Of a stretch of DNA of 9,211 nt, positions 1 to 8,500 are shown one piece after another (the first letter of the stretch is position 1; every line of letters begins with the position of its first letter). The translations under genes and the position numbers were made by a program. The DNA is from Lentimicrobium sp. Lineage in GTDB: Bacteria > Bacteroidota > Bacteroidia > Bacteroidales > Lentimicrobiaceae. Below the pieces are notes generated by a model, which worked only from the letters and a program-made list of their open reading frames with translations, was not told the origin of the DNA and did no database searches. The stretch spans positions 1-9,211 of the forward strand of contig JAAXUD010000074.1 in assembly GCA_013336205.1 (NCBI GenBank). Direction: 5' to 3'.

Positions 1-620
1 TTTCCGGGATTCCACTTAGGCATGGCTTTAATAACCCTGACAGCTTCTTCGTCGCAACCGCCACCTATACCCCTGAGTATTCTGACATCAGTAACATTGC
101 CGTTTTTCTCAACAACAAACGTTACGTAAACAGTTCCCTGTATACTGCTTTCGCGGGCTATCTGCGGGTATTTAATATTGTCAGTAAGAAACCTGATGCG
201 GGCTTCATCGCCTCCGGGAAAACTTGGCGATTCTTCAACAACAGTAAAAATTTCTGCTTCTGCAACTTCTTCTTCTTCAGTAGAAGCAATTGGTGTGTAT
301 TCAGGAATTTCTGTCAGTTCTGTGGCTTCCGCATCAATATTGAGGTCATCTTCCACTTCAACATCATTTTGAACGATGTTGATAAGGGTTGTTGTTGGAG
401 GGGGTGCCGGTGGTGGAGGAGGTTTGTTCTGATTGGTAATTTCAACCAGATCTTCTTCTACTTTCTCAGCCTGGCGGCCACCAAGGTCAACCTGCTTTAT
501 ATCGTAGGTTTTCCATTCAAATGCTACAAGCATAGCAGCCAGCGCAACAATCAATCCGATCTGCACAAAGAGAGTGCGTTTACTCTCAAGGTCAGCTTTC
601 GGTGTCTTTTTTGCTTCCAT
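1..620 (-). CDS. tonB: Energy transducer TonB, C-terminal end cut off by the window edge
   Basis: An open frame begins at ATG 618-620 and is still open at base 1; 206 residues are visible. TonB spans the periplasm and passes proton-motive energy from ExbB/ExbD to TonB-dependent outer-membrane receptors. Seen in the sequence: a short basic cytoplasmic N terminus (MEAKKTPKADLESKR), one membrane segment at about residues 17-34, a proline tract at 67-75 (PPPPPAPPP), and an acidic Glu/Asp-rich linker at about 86-130. The TonB C-terminal domain starts near residue 131 with SPSFPGGDEA, followed by YPQIARESSIQGTVYVTFVV, the turn EKNGNVTDVRILRG, GCDEEAVRVIKAMPKWNPG. Members of this Bacteroidetes-type family normally end about 20 residues later, so the missing part is the final strand. 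There is no clear Shine-Dalgarno; the bases before the ATG are AT-rich, as is usual in the phylum. It lies 88 bp downstream of the vanZ-like gene on the same strand. exbB/exbD are not in the window, and which receptors it serves is unknown. Confidence 0.93.
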   Translation of the reverse strand, partial: MEAKKTPKADLESKRTLFVQIGLIVALAAMLVAFEWKTYDIKQVDLGGRQAEKVEEDLVEITNQNKPPPPPAPPPTTTLINIVQNDVEVEDDLNIDAEATELTEIPEYTPIASTEEEEVAEAEIFTVVEESPSFPGGDEARIRFLTDNIKYPQIARESSIQGTVYVTFVVEKNGNVTDVRILRGIGGGCDEEAVRVIKAMPKWNPG

Positions 621-673
621 ATTGTTAACTGATAATTAGTTATGCAATCAAAAATCCCATTTCTGTGAGCGTG

Positions 674-694
674 CTAAAATAGTGATTATTTTAG
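674..694 (-). terminator. AT-rich hairpin between the vanZ-like gene and tonB, possible weak terminator
   Basis: A perfect 8-bp inverted repeat (CTAAAATA / TATTTTAG, arms 674-681 and 687-694) with a 5-base loop lies 15 bp past the vanZ-like stop codon. Flanking GTGA (665-668) and TCAC (696-699) could lengthen the stem across a bulge. The stem is almost all A-T and no U tract follows it on the minus strand, so it is a poor classical terminator. It may instead be a processing or attenuation structure, or chance in AT-rich spacer. Confidence 0.3.
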
Positions 695-708
695 TTCACC
701 CGGTAAAA

Positions 709-1113
709 TTATCCAATTTTATTTTTAAAAAAGGAAAAAGTATAATATCCGGTAATACATCCGCCAAAGTTGGCAATCACATCGTAAATGCTGGCATCTC
801 TTCCAATTGGAAAAACAGCCTGAAATACTTCTGTAGCAATTGCGGTAAAACCCGTGATAACTATTGGTATAGCAATAATATAACGCGACTTTTTTGTTTT
901 ATATTGTTGGACGGACCCTCTTAAAAGCAAATAAATCAATACCCCAAAAATTAACAGGTGAATTATTTTATCCGGCGAAAAGAGGCTCCAAAAACTATTG
1001 ACTTTTGGAAAAAAACCACCAGGCGAAAACGTCAAAGCCAGAATAAAACACCACCAGGCAAATCCCTGCCAGAAGTTTTTTATAAAAAGCAACATCCGGT
1101 TGGGGATGATCAT
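709..1113 (-). CDS. VanZ-like family integral membrane protein
   Basis: A 134-residue membrane protein of the short VanZ-like family. VanZ gives low-level teicoplanin resistance in enterococci, but the many small Bacteroidota homologues have no established function, so no resistance role should be assumed. Four hydrophobic segments are visible at about residues 14-30, 50-64, 78-94 and 111-129. The family's conserved polar pattern is present: DKIIHLLIF at 48-56, the E..Q...P.GR block at 95-105 (TEVFQAVFPIGR), and D....N at 111-115 (DVIAN). The frame also extends to a TTG at 1137, which would overlap gcvH by 11 bp. I prefer ATG 1111-1113 because AAAGGA lies 9 bases upstream of it, giving a 13-bp gap after the gcvH stop; the next ATG is at 1095. 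The close spacing suggests co-transcription with gcvH. Family assignment is firm; function is unknown. Confidence 0.87.
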   Translation of the reverse strand: MIIPNRMLLFIKNFWQGFAWWCFILALTFSPGGFFPKVNSFWSLFSPDKIIHLLIFGVLIYLLLRGSVQQYKTKKSRYIIAIPIVITGFTAIATEVFQAVFPIGRDASIYDVIANFGGCITGYYTFSFFKNKIG

Positions 1114-1126
1114 TGTAAGAAATCCT

Positions 1127-1507
1127 TTATGCCCCAATCAAATCGCCGTATGCCGCTGCGTCAAGCAGATGGCCAAGCGCTGAAGGATCAGATAGTTTTA
1201 CTTTAATAATCCAGCCTTCTCCATATGGGTCTTTGTTTACCAACTCAGGGTTGCTGTTGAGGGTTTCGTTAAATTCAAGTACTTCGCCTGAAACAGGCAT
1301 AAACAGGTCGCTGACAGTTTTTACTGCTTCAATGGTGCCAAAAGTTTCGCTTTCTTCAAGTGTCTCGCCAACGGTTTCAACCTCGATAAATACGATATCT
1401 CCCAATTCACCCTGAGCAAAATCTGTAACTCCGATTGTAGCAGTTTCACCTTCAATGCTGATCCATTCGTGTTCTTTTGTGTACTTTAAACTGGCTGGAA
1501 TGTTCAT
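1127..1507 (-). CDS. gcvH: Glycine cleavage system H protein (lipoyl carrier)
   Basis: A 126-residue cytoplasmic protein of normal family length. GcvH carries a lipoyl group that shuttles the aminomethyl intermediate from P protein (GcvP) to T protein (GcvT), and is re-oxidised by the lipoamide dehydrogenase (L protein). The lipoyl-domain signature is intact: [20 protein letters not shown] begins at residue 57, with the modified lysine at Lys63. The N terminus ([10 protein letters not shown]), [15 protein letters not shown] at 26-40, and the C-terminal [13 protein letters not shown] and LLDAAAY blocks all match the family. The start is ATG 1505-1507, the first in the typical N-terminal context, preceded by an A-rich stretch (AAAGAAATC) rather than a strong Shine-Dalgarno. 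gcvP and gcvT are not in the window; scattered gcv genes are common in Bacteroidota. A Bacteroidetes-type -7 box lies at 1542-1549, and the vanZ-like gene follows closely, so gcvH is probably the first gene of a transcript. Confidence 0.97.
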   Translation of the reverse strand: MNIPASLKYTKEHEWISIEGETATIGVTDFAQGELGDIVFIEVETVGETLEESETFGTIEAVKTVSDLFMPVSGEVLEFNETLNSNPELVNKDPYGEGWIIKVKLSDPSALGHLLDAAAYGDLIGA

Positions 1508-1541
1508 GATTTCTTTGTTTTTTAAATATTTTAGCTGTTTG

Positions 1542-1549
1542 CAAAATTA
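1542..1549 (-). promoter_or_regulatory. Probable gcvH promoter, Bacteroidetes -7 box
   Basis: The minus strand reads TAATTTTG, an exact match to the Bacteroidetes primary-sigma -7 consensus TAnnTTTG. It lies 35-42 bases before the gcvH ATG, which would give a 5' leader of roughly 25-30 bases. A TTG-type -33 element is not clear at the expected spacing (about 17-23 bases further upstream; TTAG is the best there), so the call rests on the -7 box and its position. Confidence 0.45.
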
Positions 1550-1699
1550 GTAAAAGGCGTTAGAATTACTAAGGATATTTGATCTATTGTTGCTAAATTT
1601 ATTCAATCTACTTAACTCATTTTTAAGCATTTGTTCGATATAAACCTGTAACTTGCAGCTTTATCCTTTTTTATTTTAAACTTTTAACTGGTAATATTG

Positions 1700-1719
1700 A
1701 TAAACAACTATCTGTTTAT
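1700..1719. repeat. 20-bp dyad upstream of parA, possible operator
   Basis: A perfect 7-bp inverted repeat, ATAAACA (1700-1706) and TGTTTAT (1713-1719), is separated by 6 bases (ACTATC). The size and spacing fit a binding site for a dimeric regulator, and it lies about 50 bp before the parA-like start codon. It could equally be chance in AT-rich sequence, as no second copy was seen in the window. Confidence 0.25.
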
Positions 1720-1728
1720 TGTGTTCTA

Positions 1729-1779
1729 ATGATCATGAAACCAGTTAATTATATCGCAAAGGCAATGTTATGTTTGTAA
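1729..1779 (+). CDS. Possible 16-residue upstream reading frame overlapping the parA start
   Basis: ATG ATC ATG at 1729-1737 opens a 16-codon frame (MIMKPVNYIAKAMLCL) that stops at 1777-1779, 10 bases inside the parA-like gene in a different frame. Such an overlap could couple translation or act as a leader. There is no convincing Shine-Dalgarno before it, and it is short enough to be chance. It is recorded because it is the only small frame covering the parA ribosome-binding region. Confidence 0.12.
   Translation: MIMKPVNYIAKAMLCL
1758..1762 (+). promoter_or_regulatory. Ribosome-binding site of the parA-like gene
   Basis: AAAGG lies 7 bases before ATG 1770. An in-frame TAA at 1746-1748 closes the frame upstream and no other start codon lies between, so the start is fixed at 1770. 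Confidence 0.5.
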
Positions 1780-2537
1780 CAGCAATTTTTAGTATAAAAG
1801 GAGGTGTAGGAAAAACAGCTGCAGCTGTGAATCTGGCAACACTGGCTTCAATGACAGGAGATAAAACACTGCTGATCGACCTTGACCCCCAGGCTTCCTC
1901 TACGTTCTATCTTAAGGTAAAGCCAAGAATTCAAACAACAGTTAAAAAATTGTTGAAAAAGAAATCTCCCATAGAAAAGCACATCAAGGCCACTGATTTT
2001 ATTCATCTTGATATTTTGCCAGCTTCCATAGATTTTCGGGCGTTTGATCCGGTTCTTGGAAAAATTAAAAGGCCTGTCGACAGGATAAAGGAGATGCTTG
2101 AGCCCCTGGAAGATAAGTACCGCTGGGTTTTTATAGATTGTCCGCCGGGGATGACATTGTTGGCAGAGGCAATCTTCAGTGCCAGTGACCTGTTGATGAT
2201 TCCGGTTGTACCAACAACCCTGTCTGTAAGAACATACAATGATTTCAGGGAGTATATGTCAAAACATCCATTGAAAACCGGGAGTCGTTATTTAGGTTTC
2301 TTTTCGATGTCAGACCGGCGTAAGAACCTGCACCGGGAAATACTTGACAATTGGGATTATCAAAAAGAATTTTTCAGTGAAATTTCCATACCCTATCTAA
2401 GTGATGTTGAGCGGATGGGTGTTACAAGAAAACCGGTTGTTAGTTTCAGGCCTGCCTCTGAAGCTTCCCATGCATTTGCAAAGCTGTGGGCTGAAATAAA
2501 AAAGGCTGCCGGTTCATCAGGCAGCCTTGAAAATTAG
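1770..2537 (+). CDS. Stand-alone ParA/MinD-type ATPase
   Basis: A 255-residue cytoplasmic P-loop ATPase of the ParA/Soj/MinD class; these dimerise on ATP and drive positioning of DNA, plasmids or protein complexes. All core motifs are present: the deviant Walker A with signature lysine, KGGVGKT at residues 10-16; the Walker A' block DLDPQASST at 37-45; and Walker B FIDCPPG at 121-127. The base-specificity/switch region IPVVPTTLSVR lies at 144-154. The length is that of a small ParA without the N-terminal helix-turn-helix domain of P1-type ParA, so it probably does not bind its own operator. No parB-like gene or iteron/parS-like repeat lies nearby, so plasmid or chromosome segregation cannot be assumed. 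It is the only plus-strand gene here, sitting between sprA and gcvH, and converges on sprA with a 10-bp gap. Its last eleven codons contain the sprA terminator. Base composition looks like its neighbours by eye. Family call is firm; cargo unknown. Confidence 0.9.
   Translation: MFVTAIFSIKGGVGKTAAAVNLATLASMTGDKTLLIDLDPQASSTFYLKVKPRIQTTVKKLLKKKSPIEKHIKATDFIHLDILPASIDFRAFDPVLGKIKRPVDRIKEMLEPLEDKYRWVFIDCPPGMTLLAEAIFSASDLLMIPVVPTTLSVRTYNDFREYMSKHPLKTGSRYLGFFSMSDRRKNLHREILDNWDYQKEFFSEISIPYLSDVERMGVTRKPVVSFRPASEASHAFAKLWAEIKKAAGSSGSLEN
2496..2528 (-). terminator. Intrinsic terminator of sprA, inside the parA-like coding region
   Basis: A perfect 9-bp inverted repeat, AAGGCTGCC (2502-2510) and GGCAGCCTT (2520-2528), encloses a 9-base loop. 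Read on the minus strand it lies 19 bases past the sprA stop, and the stem runs straight into TTTTTTATTT, a classical intrinsic terminator. On the plus strand the stem is preceded by A residues and no U tract follows, so it should act in one direction only, ending sprA transcription. The stem arms also encode residues 245-247 (KAA) and 251-253 (GSL) of the ParA-like protein. Confidence 0.85.
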
Positions 2538-2547
2538 CCCAATGCCA

Positions 2548-5500
2548 TTATTGTGCCAGTGTAAATCTCAGGCTTACCCCGGCATTTGTTGTTGAATTGT
2601 AGAATTGCGAGGAGACAAACGGATTTGTAATGGTCTTGTCAAAAAACAACCTGATGTTAAACCGTTGGTTTATAACATAATCAGCAGATGTATTTATTGA
2701 AACCATTCGGTTACCGGTCGAAATCTGGTTGATCGCTTCATCCAGCCGTCGAAGTACTGTTTTGTTGTCGCGGATTGAAAGGTCCATTTTAACATTCAGG
2801 TCACTTTTTAGTTGCTGTTTCCTGCCACCAGACGACAGATTTAGTTTTACATCCTTGAACCTGTAGCCCAAACCGAAAACGATTTCCTGGCTTGAAACTT
2901 CAGTTAGCTGGTTGTTTGTGAAGCTGAGCGAAAGGTTTCTTGATTTCTTGAATTCAATTTTGGAAATAAGGCTGTTGTTCCAGGTCATATCAATCCCGAA
3001 CAAAGGACTGAATTGCTCAGTCAGCGTTACAATATCAATTCGGTTTTCGGGGATAAAGTTGCCTGAGTAATCTACTGCAACCGGGAAACCCAACTCTTCA
3101 AGGTAATCTATATTGGTAATATAGTTGCCGACAGAATAAGTAGATCTGTAAGTGTGAGCAATATTAATCTGCTTAAAGTACTTTTTAAATAACTCTATCT
3201 TAGACAAGCCTGCATACCTGAAACTCCAGTTAGGTACCGGGGTTTTTGGGAAAGCTGAGAGCGCAACTTTTTCGGCATCTTTACCGGAATAGGCTGCAAT
3301 AAAAGCTGGAATAAGAATCTCCTGTGATCCGGCGCCATATCCGAGCGGATAGCCGGCTGAGTCAACGCCGGTTGAGAATGGATTTTCAGCACCATAACGA
3401 GCTGCAATTATTTTCCGGTTTTCCTTAAACTGCTCAAAGGTTGGTGATATATTGTCATCACCATCTTTCACAAATGCTGTATTCCATGCAATGAATGAAA
3501 TACTGAATGAACCACGGTCCTGCTCAGAGCTAGGTGCAAAATCTCCGTTACCATCAGCTCTGAAATACTCCTGATGTCCAAACGATTCAGTTTTATCAGC
3601 GGTAAATTCAACCCTGAATTCCGGGAATGGCTCATAGGTTGCCCGCGCAGTCATATTTCGTGTCAACCTCGTAATATATAGGGTGTTCAGGATGGTATCA
3701 GTTGTTAACCAGCCATTTGCTACTGACTTGTATCTTATATCTTCCTGACTTCCAAAAGCGAAACCAAAGCCGGGAGCCATATCGCTTAATCTGCTTCCCA
3801 GAATATCAGGCGTAGGGGTAAATCCGGGGAGTAAGGTTCCGTTTGATTCTGTATAGTTAAACTGCACATCTTTAAACCCAATAATCAGCTTTACAAGACC
3901 GATGCCCAGCGCCTTTGCAATGGCCGGGGATTTCTTCGCGATAGAATCATTTGCGGCCATGTTATCAGGCTGTTCGGTTTCTTTGCCGGCTGTTCTTCCA
4001 CCAGGACCCGGCCTCGGCGGTGAAGGGGATTTGCCCTTTTGGGTAATTTTCCTGAAAAATCCAACCCTGTTGTAAAGATTCGTTAAACGGGCATTCCCGT
4101 TTATGTTGATGGTATTGGAATTCTCTATCGTATTCCCCATTATACTCTGAATGGAGCGTGGAGAGGCTTCCCAGCGGAAGGTGCTGGAGTAACGTGCATT
4201 TAAGGTTACCCAGTTTAAAAATGGTATTTTATTGATAGGTACAATATAATTCAGGCTCATGTTCTGAGTGAACCGCTCCTTGCTCCCGAAACCATAGATT
4301 TCATTCCAGATTGAATCTCTTTTTTGTTTGTAATCATCAGATCCCCGGTCAATACGTCCCGGTGGCTCTAACACATAGGCGCTTGTATTTGCCTGGTATT
4401 CAAGTTTAAGGGACTGTGCCAGGTCAAATTTCAGGTCAAAAATCCGGTTCCAATCCCAGGTTTTAATATAAGTCGGCTCAAGTATTATCAGGGCATTACT
4501 CTTATTTCTCAGCAATCGTTCATTGTATTGACGGTTCATGTCGGTACGGAACGAGAACATCTTGGGCAGATAATAGAAGTTAAAATCTTTAATAATGGCC
4601 AGCGACTTGCTTTGAAGAAATTTAGTCTTCTGAAATGGCTTTACTATTTTTGGGCTGGTGATAAAGTTATACCCTATACCGCCCCGGTGTTGTTTACGAC
4701 TATCGTATTCTATATCAGTGTTCTGATGATAAACGTGTGAATAGGCATAGGTAAAGTCGAAGTTTTCTATATCATAAACTTTGGGCATTCCCTTGGCTCC
4801 GACTTTTTCCTTCCGCATATTGATAAAGTTGATGTTGGTGCGTCTGGTAATATCCTCAACCTTATTTCGGATTGAATCTTTGCCATCTTTGTCAAGATCA
4901 CTAACTACGTCAGAAAATAAAAGATCCGGATCAAGTGTATTGTACTTCGGAGTCATTTTTGTTTGTGAGTAATCGACATGCATTGGAATCTTTATTCCCG
5001 CTTCTTCCGGGAAAAATTTCCCTAACTGAAGGTTAGTGGCTACATCAAACTGACCCCGGGTATCCTGCGAGCGCTCGTTTATCTTTTTTTCAATACTCCC
5101 AAACCCCGGCGTTGCATAACTTCCGGAAGCAACGATATTGCCAAGGTCGGCAAGATTTGCGGCAATCCGGGCTGTGGCTGCAAAGGCGCTTGATTCATCA
5201 AAATCGGTCAATCTTAGTTCATTCACCCAGATTTCACCACATTTCTCTTCCCCATCATCGTTATCGGTCAGGTTCAGTTTTTTGGGATTCCGGACTCCAA
5301 TCATAAAAGCCTTGATATCGCTCAAACTTGGCATACCAACAACGGTAATCCTGTTTTCTCCATCATAAACTTCAAAAGGCGTGACTACAGTGATCATAGA
5401 ACCGGGCATACCCATGGCATCGTTTCGGAGTTGCTTGGCGTTTACAAGTTTGTCTAATTCTATTTCCATCCTGTTGGCATCTGGCCATATTAAGCGGTCG

Positions 5501-8500
5501 TTTGCAGCAGAAGTATACCAGGGCGTAAATTCTACCGGGATCTCGTATTCGTAGTAGTTTTCAGTAAAGTCAGACCCCACCCTTACAAAAACAGTCAGAT
5601 CACCTTTTTCAAGTTCCTGATTCTCAATTGATTTCTCGGCATGGATGTACATTTTGAGTTTCTTGTACTGCCTGAAATCAAAATCGGTAGTCTTGTAGGT
5701 GCCACGCGCATCGCCATCGAGCAGATTGCAGACTTTCAGCACCATTGCCTGTTCGTTGAGTTGCTGGTAGTTGGTGGTTCCAACATTGATTTCACGTTCA
5801 ATGTCCGGCGGTAAAACATAGGGTATCGGGTCTCTGCTTCCGTTTTCTTCAATACTGACAGTTGATATGTCGAAGTTGGTTTCACTTTGATTCGGATCGG
5901 GAATATATTCGCCCGGCTCAAGAAGGTTGCTGTAATATTTACGCCATTCACCCCTTACCAGTTCAAGTGTTGCAAAACGAATTACCAAAGGCCTCTCAAA
6001 ATTTTTCAGGAACATACGCATGAAACGAATGCTTTTAAAATCCTGGATATTCCCAATAACCTGATCAGGGCTTTGTACAGGAATCTTAAACTGATACCAT
6101 TTTACCTTGCCGCGTTTCCCGTTTTCCAATGGGATATCATTGGCTTCATATACATCAGTAATATAGTTTTCACCAACGTTCATACGTTCCGGATTAAGCC
6201 TGACTTTATACTGGAAATAGCGTTCCTGCTCGTTCAATGTATTGTCACGGTTAATATCTTCAACGTTTGGCAGGGTTGTCGCCTGGGTCTGAAAATCTTC
6301 ATTGGATTGTTCAGAAGCAGGAGAGTTGCCATCTACACCGTTGTATTGCTTGTATCGCTCGGTAACACTGCTGTATGTCGGGTCAGCATCATAATCCGCA
6401 CCTCTGAAGTAATGATAGTTGTCGCTGGAAGGATCGTTAAAGGCCTGCTGAAATGCTTCTGAAGTGGTGCCATATGCATTGGCAAGTTGGTTAAGATACT
6501 CACTTTCGAAAAAAGATCGTTCATCGTCGTCGAGCAAGCCGTCATATCCGACATCCTGATAAGGGCGGGCTTCAATGTTGTTGTCAAATGCATTGACCAG
6601 GGCCTGCAATGTTGGAACACGGCCCCAGATTGTAGTATCTACGTCTTTAACCTCAGCAGAGGTCGGAAGACCGTTTTCATAGCTTTTACGACTGTCACGG
6701 AGAATGTCTTCAGATATGTCGCCGAGATTAAAGTAAAGATCACCACCATTGGTCAGGGAGTCTTCGGTGAAGGGGTCCATCATCCAGAACTCAATATATT
6801 CAACATTAGCTGCCTCAAAGTCGGTCGATTCAATTTTGCGCATTATACCTCCCCAGCGGGTTTTGGGCATCAGCAGTTCACCTGTTTCCGACATACCTTT
6901 AGACGTTCCGGAAGGAAAAAGGTCAAAATTGTAGGGACCTTTCTCTTCCGGGAAAAATGACAGGTTCAGAATAGACAGGTTCATCGGCTGACCATTGGGC
7001 GGATCTGAATTCGGAAACACCTCTGTTTCCCTGACCAGTCGCACAGAGTTGCGCGAAAGCTCGTCCTTGCTGATATTTTCAGGTCTCAGGCTGCTGTTGC
7101 GATCGTAGAAAAGGGGATCGATGGTGTACCAGGAAAATTTGGCCCTGTTGAAACCATAAGCAAGCCCTGTGCCCAATGCAGCCTCAGGAAACATGTCGCG
7201 CATGGTTTGCCCCTGTGGCGTACTGGCCAGAAACCATGTTCCTACATTCTTCAGGTCTATTGTCGATTTAGCACCCTCAAAATCATCGATATAAGAAGTC
7301 CCTGTTTCCCCGATTGCTTTTGAATGCCCGGGGATAAAATGTGCAAATTCGCCATTAAACTGTATACGTGAAGGGACTTTCGTACTGTAAAAAGGTAATT
7401 TATCAACTAATTTTGTCAGGAACATTGACTCAGTCTGATAACTGAAATCCATACCCCACATAGTGTTTGAAATAGGCTCCTGACCAAAATTAGTTTTTTG
7501 GGTCAGCGGACGTTCATGCAGGTTGAGCAAAGTGGCTCCAATCAACAAATCTTTGTTTACTTTATAATCAACATGCATTCCCATCATAGTCTGGGTCTGA
7601 AGGTTGAAGTTGGCATTGTTTTCGAGTGAAATACTTACCGGTGTTCCTGAATTCAGAATTCCTTCGTTAATGATTTTTACCCTGCCGAGCGTATAATCAA
7701 CTGTATAGTCAACGTTTTCAGTAAGAGGAATGCCTCCGGCAGTAACACGAACTGATCCCTGGGGTACATTCAGCGCATTAAGCGAAATTTCTGAGCCACC
7801 GCTTGATTTGTACATACCTTCAATCAGATACCTGTTCTTATCCGGATACTGCTGGGCGCCACTTTTGGTTAAGGTATAGAGTGAATCATAACAGTATTTG
7901 TTAGCCAGCTGATCATCGTTGAGTTTGGTTCGCAGATAGCTGCCGAACGGTTCCCTGACAGTAAAAAATACCCGACCGTTGGATGACTGTATTGTCCCTC
8001 CTTGTCTTGCCGCATTGTCAATAAAATCGAATAAACCATCGTGGGGTGGATTCTGCTGAACATCAAGGTTGTCGAAGTTAAACACCCTGATCAGCGGAAC
8101 TCCTTTTACACCTTCCGGACCTTCAGTAAAATAGCCTGTTGGTACAGTGTTTTCGTTGCCTGAATAAAGGATATTTAAAATAAAATCTTCGCTGTTAAGC
8201 TGAAAAGCACCAATATTATAAACATTCTTCATCATCAGGTTCCAGATTGGAATCTTGGTGTTCAGCGCGGTACTCTTCAGCAATTTGACCATCAGGCATG
8301 AAGGAGGTCTGATTCCCTCATCAGAAAATTCCCCGACCTGAAAAATACTATCCTGGCCTATTACGGTATATTGGTATGCAACAGCAAGCACCTGGTCGGG
8401 ATTCATTGTGGAATTCAAAGAAATAAATCCAAGTTTCGAGTTAAAAGTGTACTCGCTGCTGTTCAGTTTACGGGCATTCTCAACTTTTTCGTAATCAATC

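Larger units (their letters stand above)
1508..1769. other. Divergent intergenic region between gcvH and parA
   Basis: This 262-bp AT-rich region separates the divergent gcvH and parA-like genes. It holds a probable gcvH promoter element near its left end, a 20-bp dyad 50 bp before parA, and a short possible upstream reading frame overlapping the parA start. No tRNA, other RNA gene or insertion-sequence end is visible. The parA promoter could not be identified with confidence. Confidence 0.7.

Noticed and set aside
626..642. TAACT/AGTTA inverted repeat just before the tonB start
   Set aside because: Five A-T-rich base pairs with a 7-base loop is expected by chance in this spacer; no regulatory claim is supported.
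709..1113. VanZ-like gene as a glycopeptide resistance gene
   Set aside because: Only the broad VanZ-like family is matched. There is no vanHAX cluster, and glycopeptides are largely excluded by the outer membrane of these bacteria.
958..1206. Plus-strand open frames opposite the vanZ-like gene and gcvH
   Set aside because: They are antisense to well-supported genes and their translations are basic, low-information sequence without a family signature.
1692..1699. TAATATTG as a -7 box for parA
   Set aside because: It has one mismatch to TAnnTTTG at a T that matters, and no TTG lies 17-23 bases upstream, so it is too weak to call in such AT-rich sequence.
1770..2537. ParA as evidence for a plasmid or integrated mobile element
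   Set aside because: No ParB, replication gene, integrase, attachment-site repeat or composition change is visible, and the neighbours are chromosomal housekeeping genes. Transfer remains possible but is not supported here.
5887..6462. 191-codon plus-strand open frame opposite sprA
   Set aside because: It lies entirely antisense to conserved SprA sequence, shows no recognisable domain, and has no plausible ribosome-binding site. It is a shadow of sprA codon use, as are the other plus-strand frames in 2548-9168.
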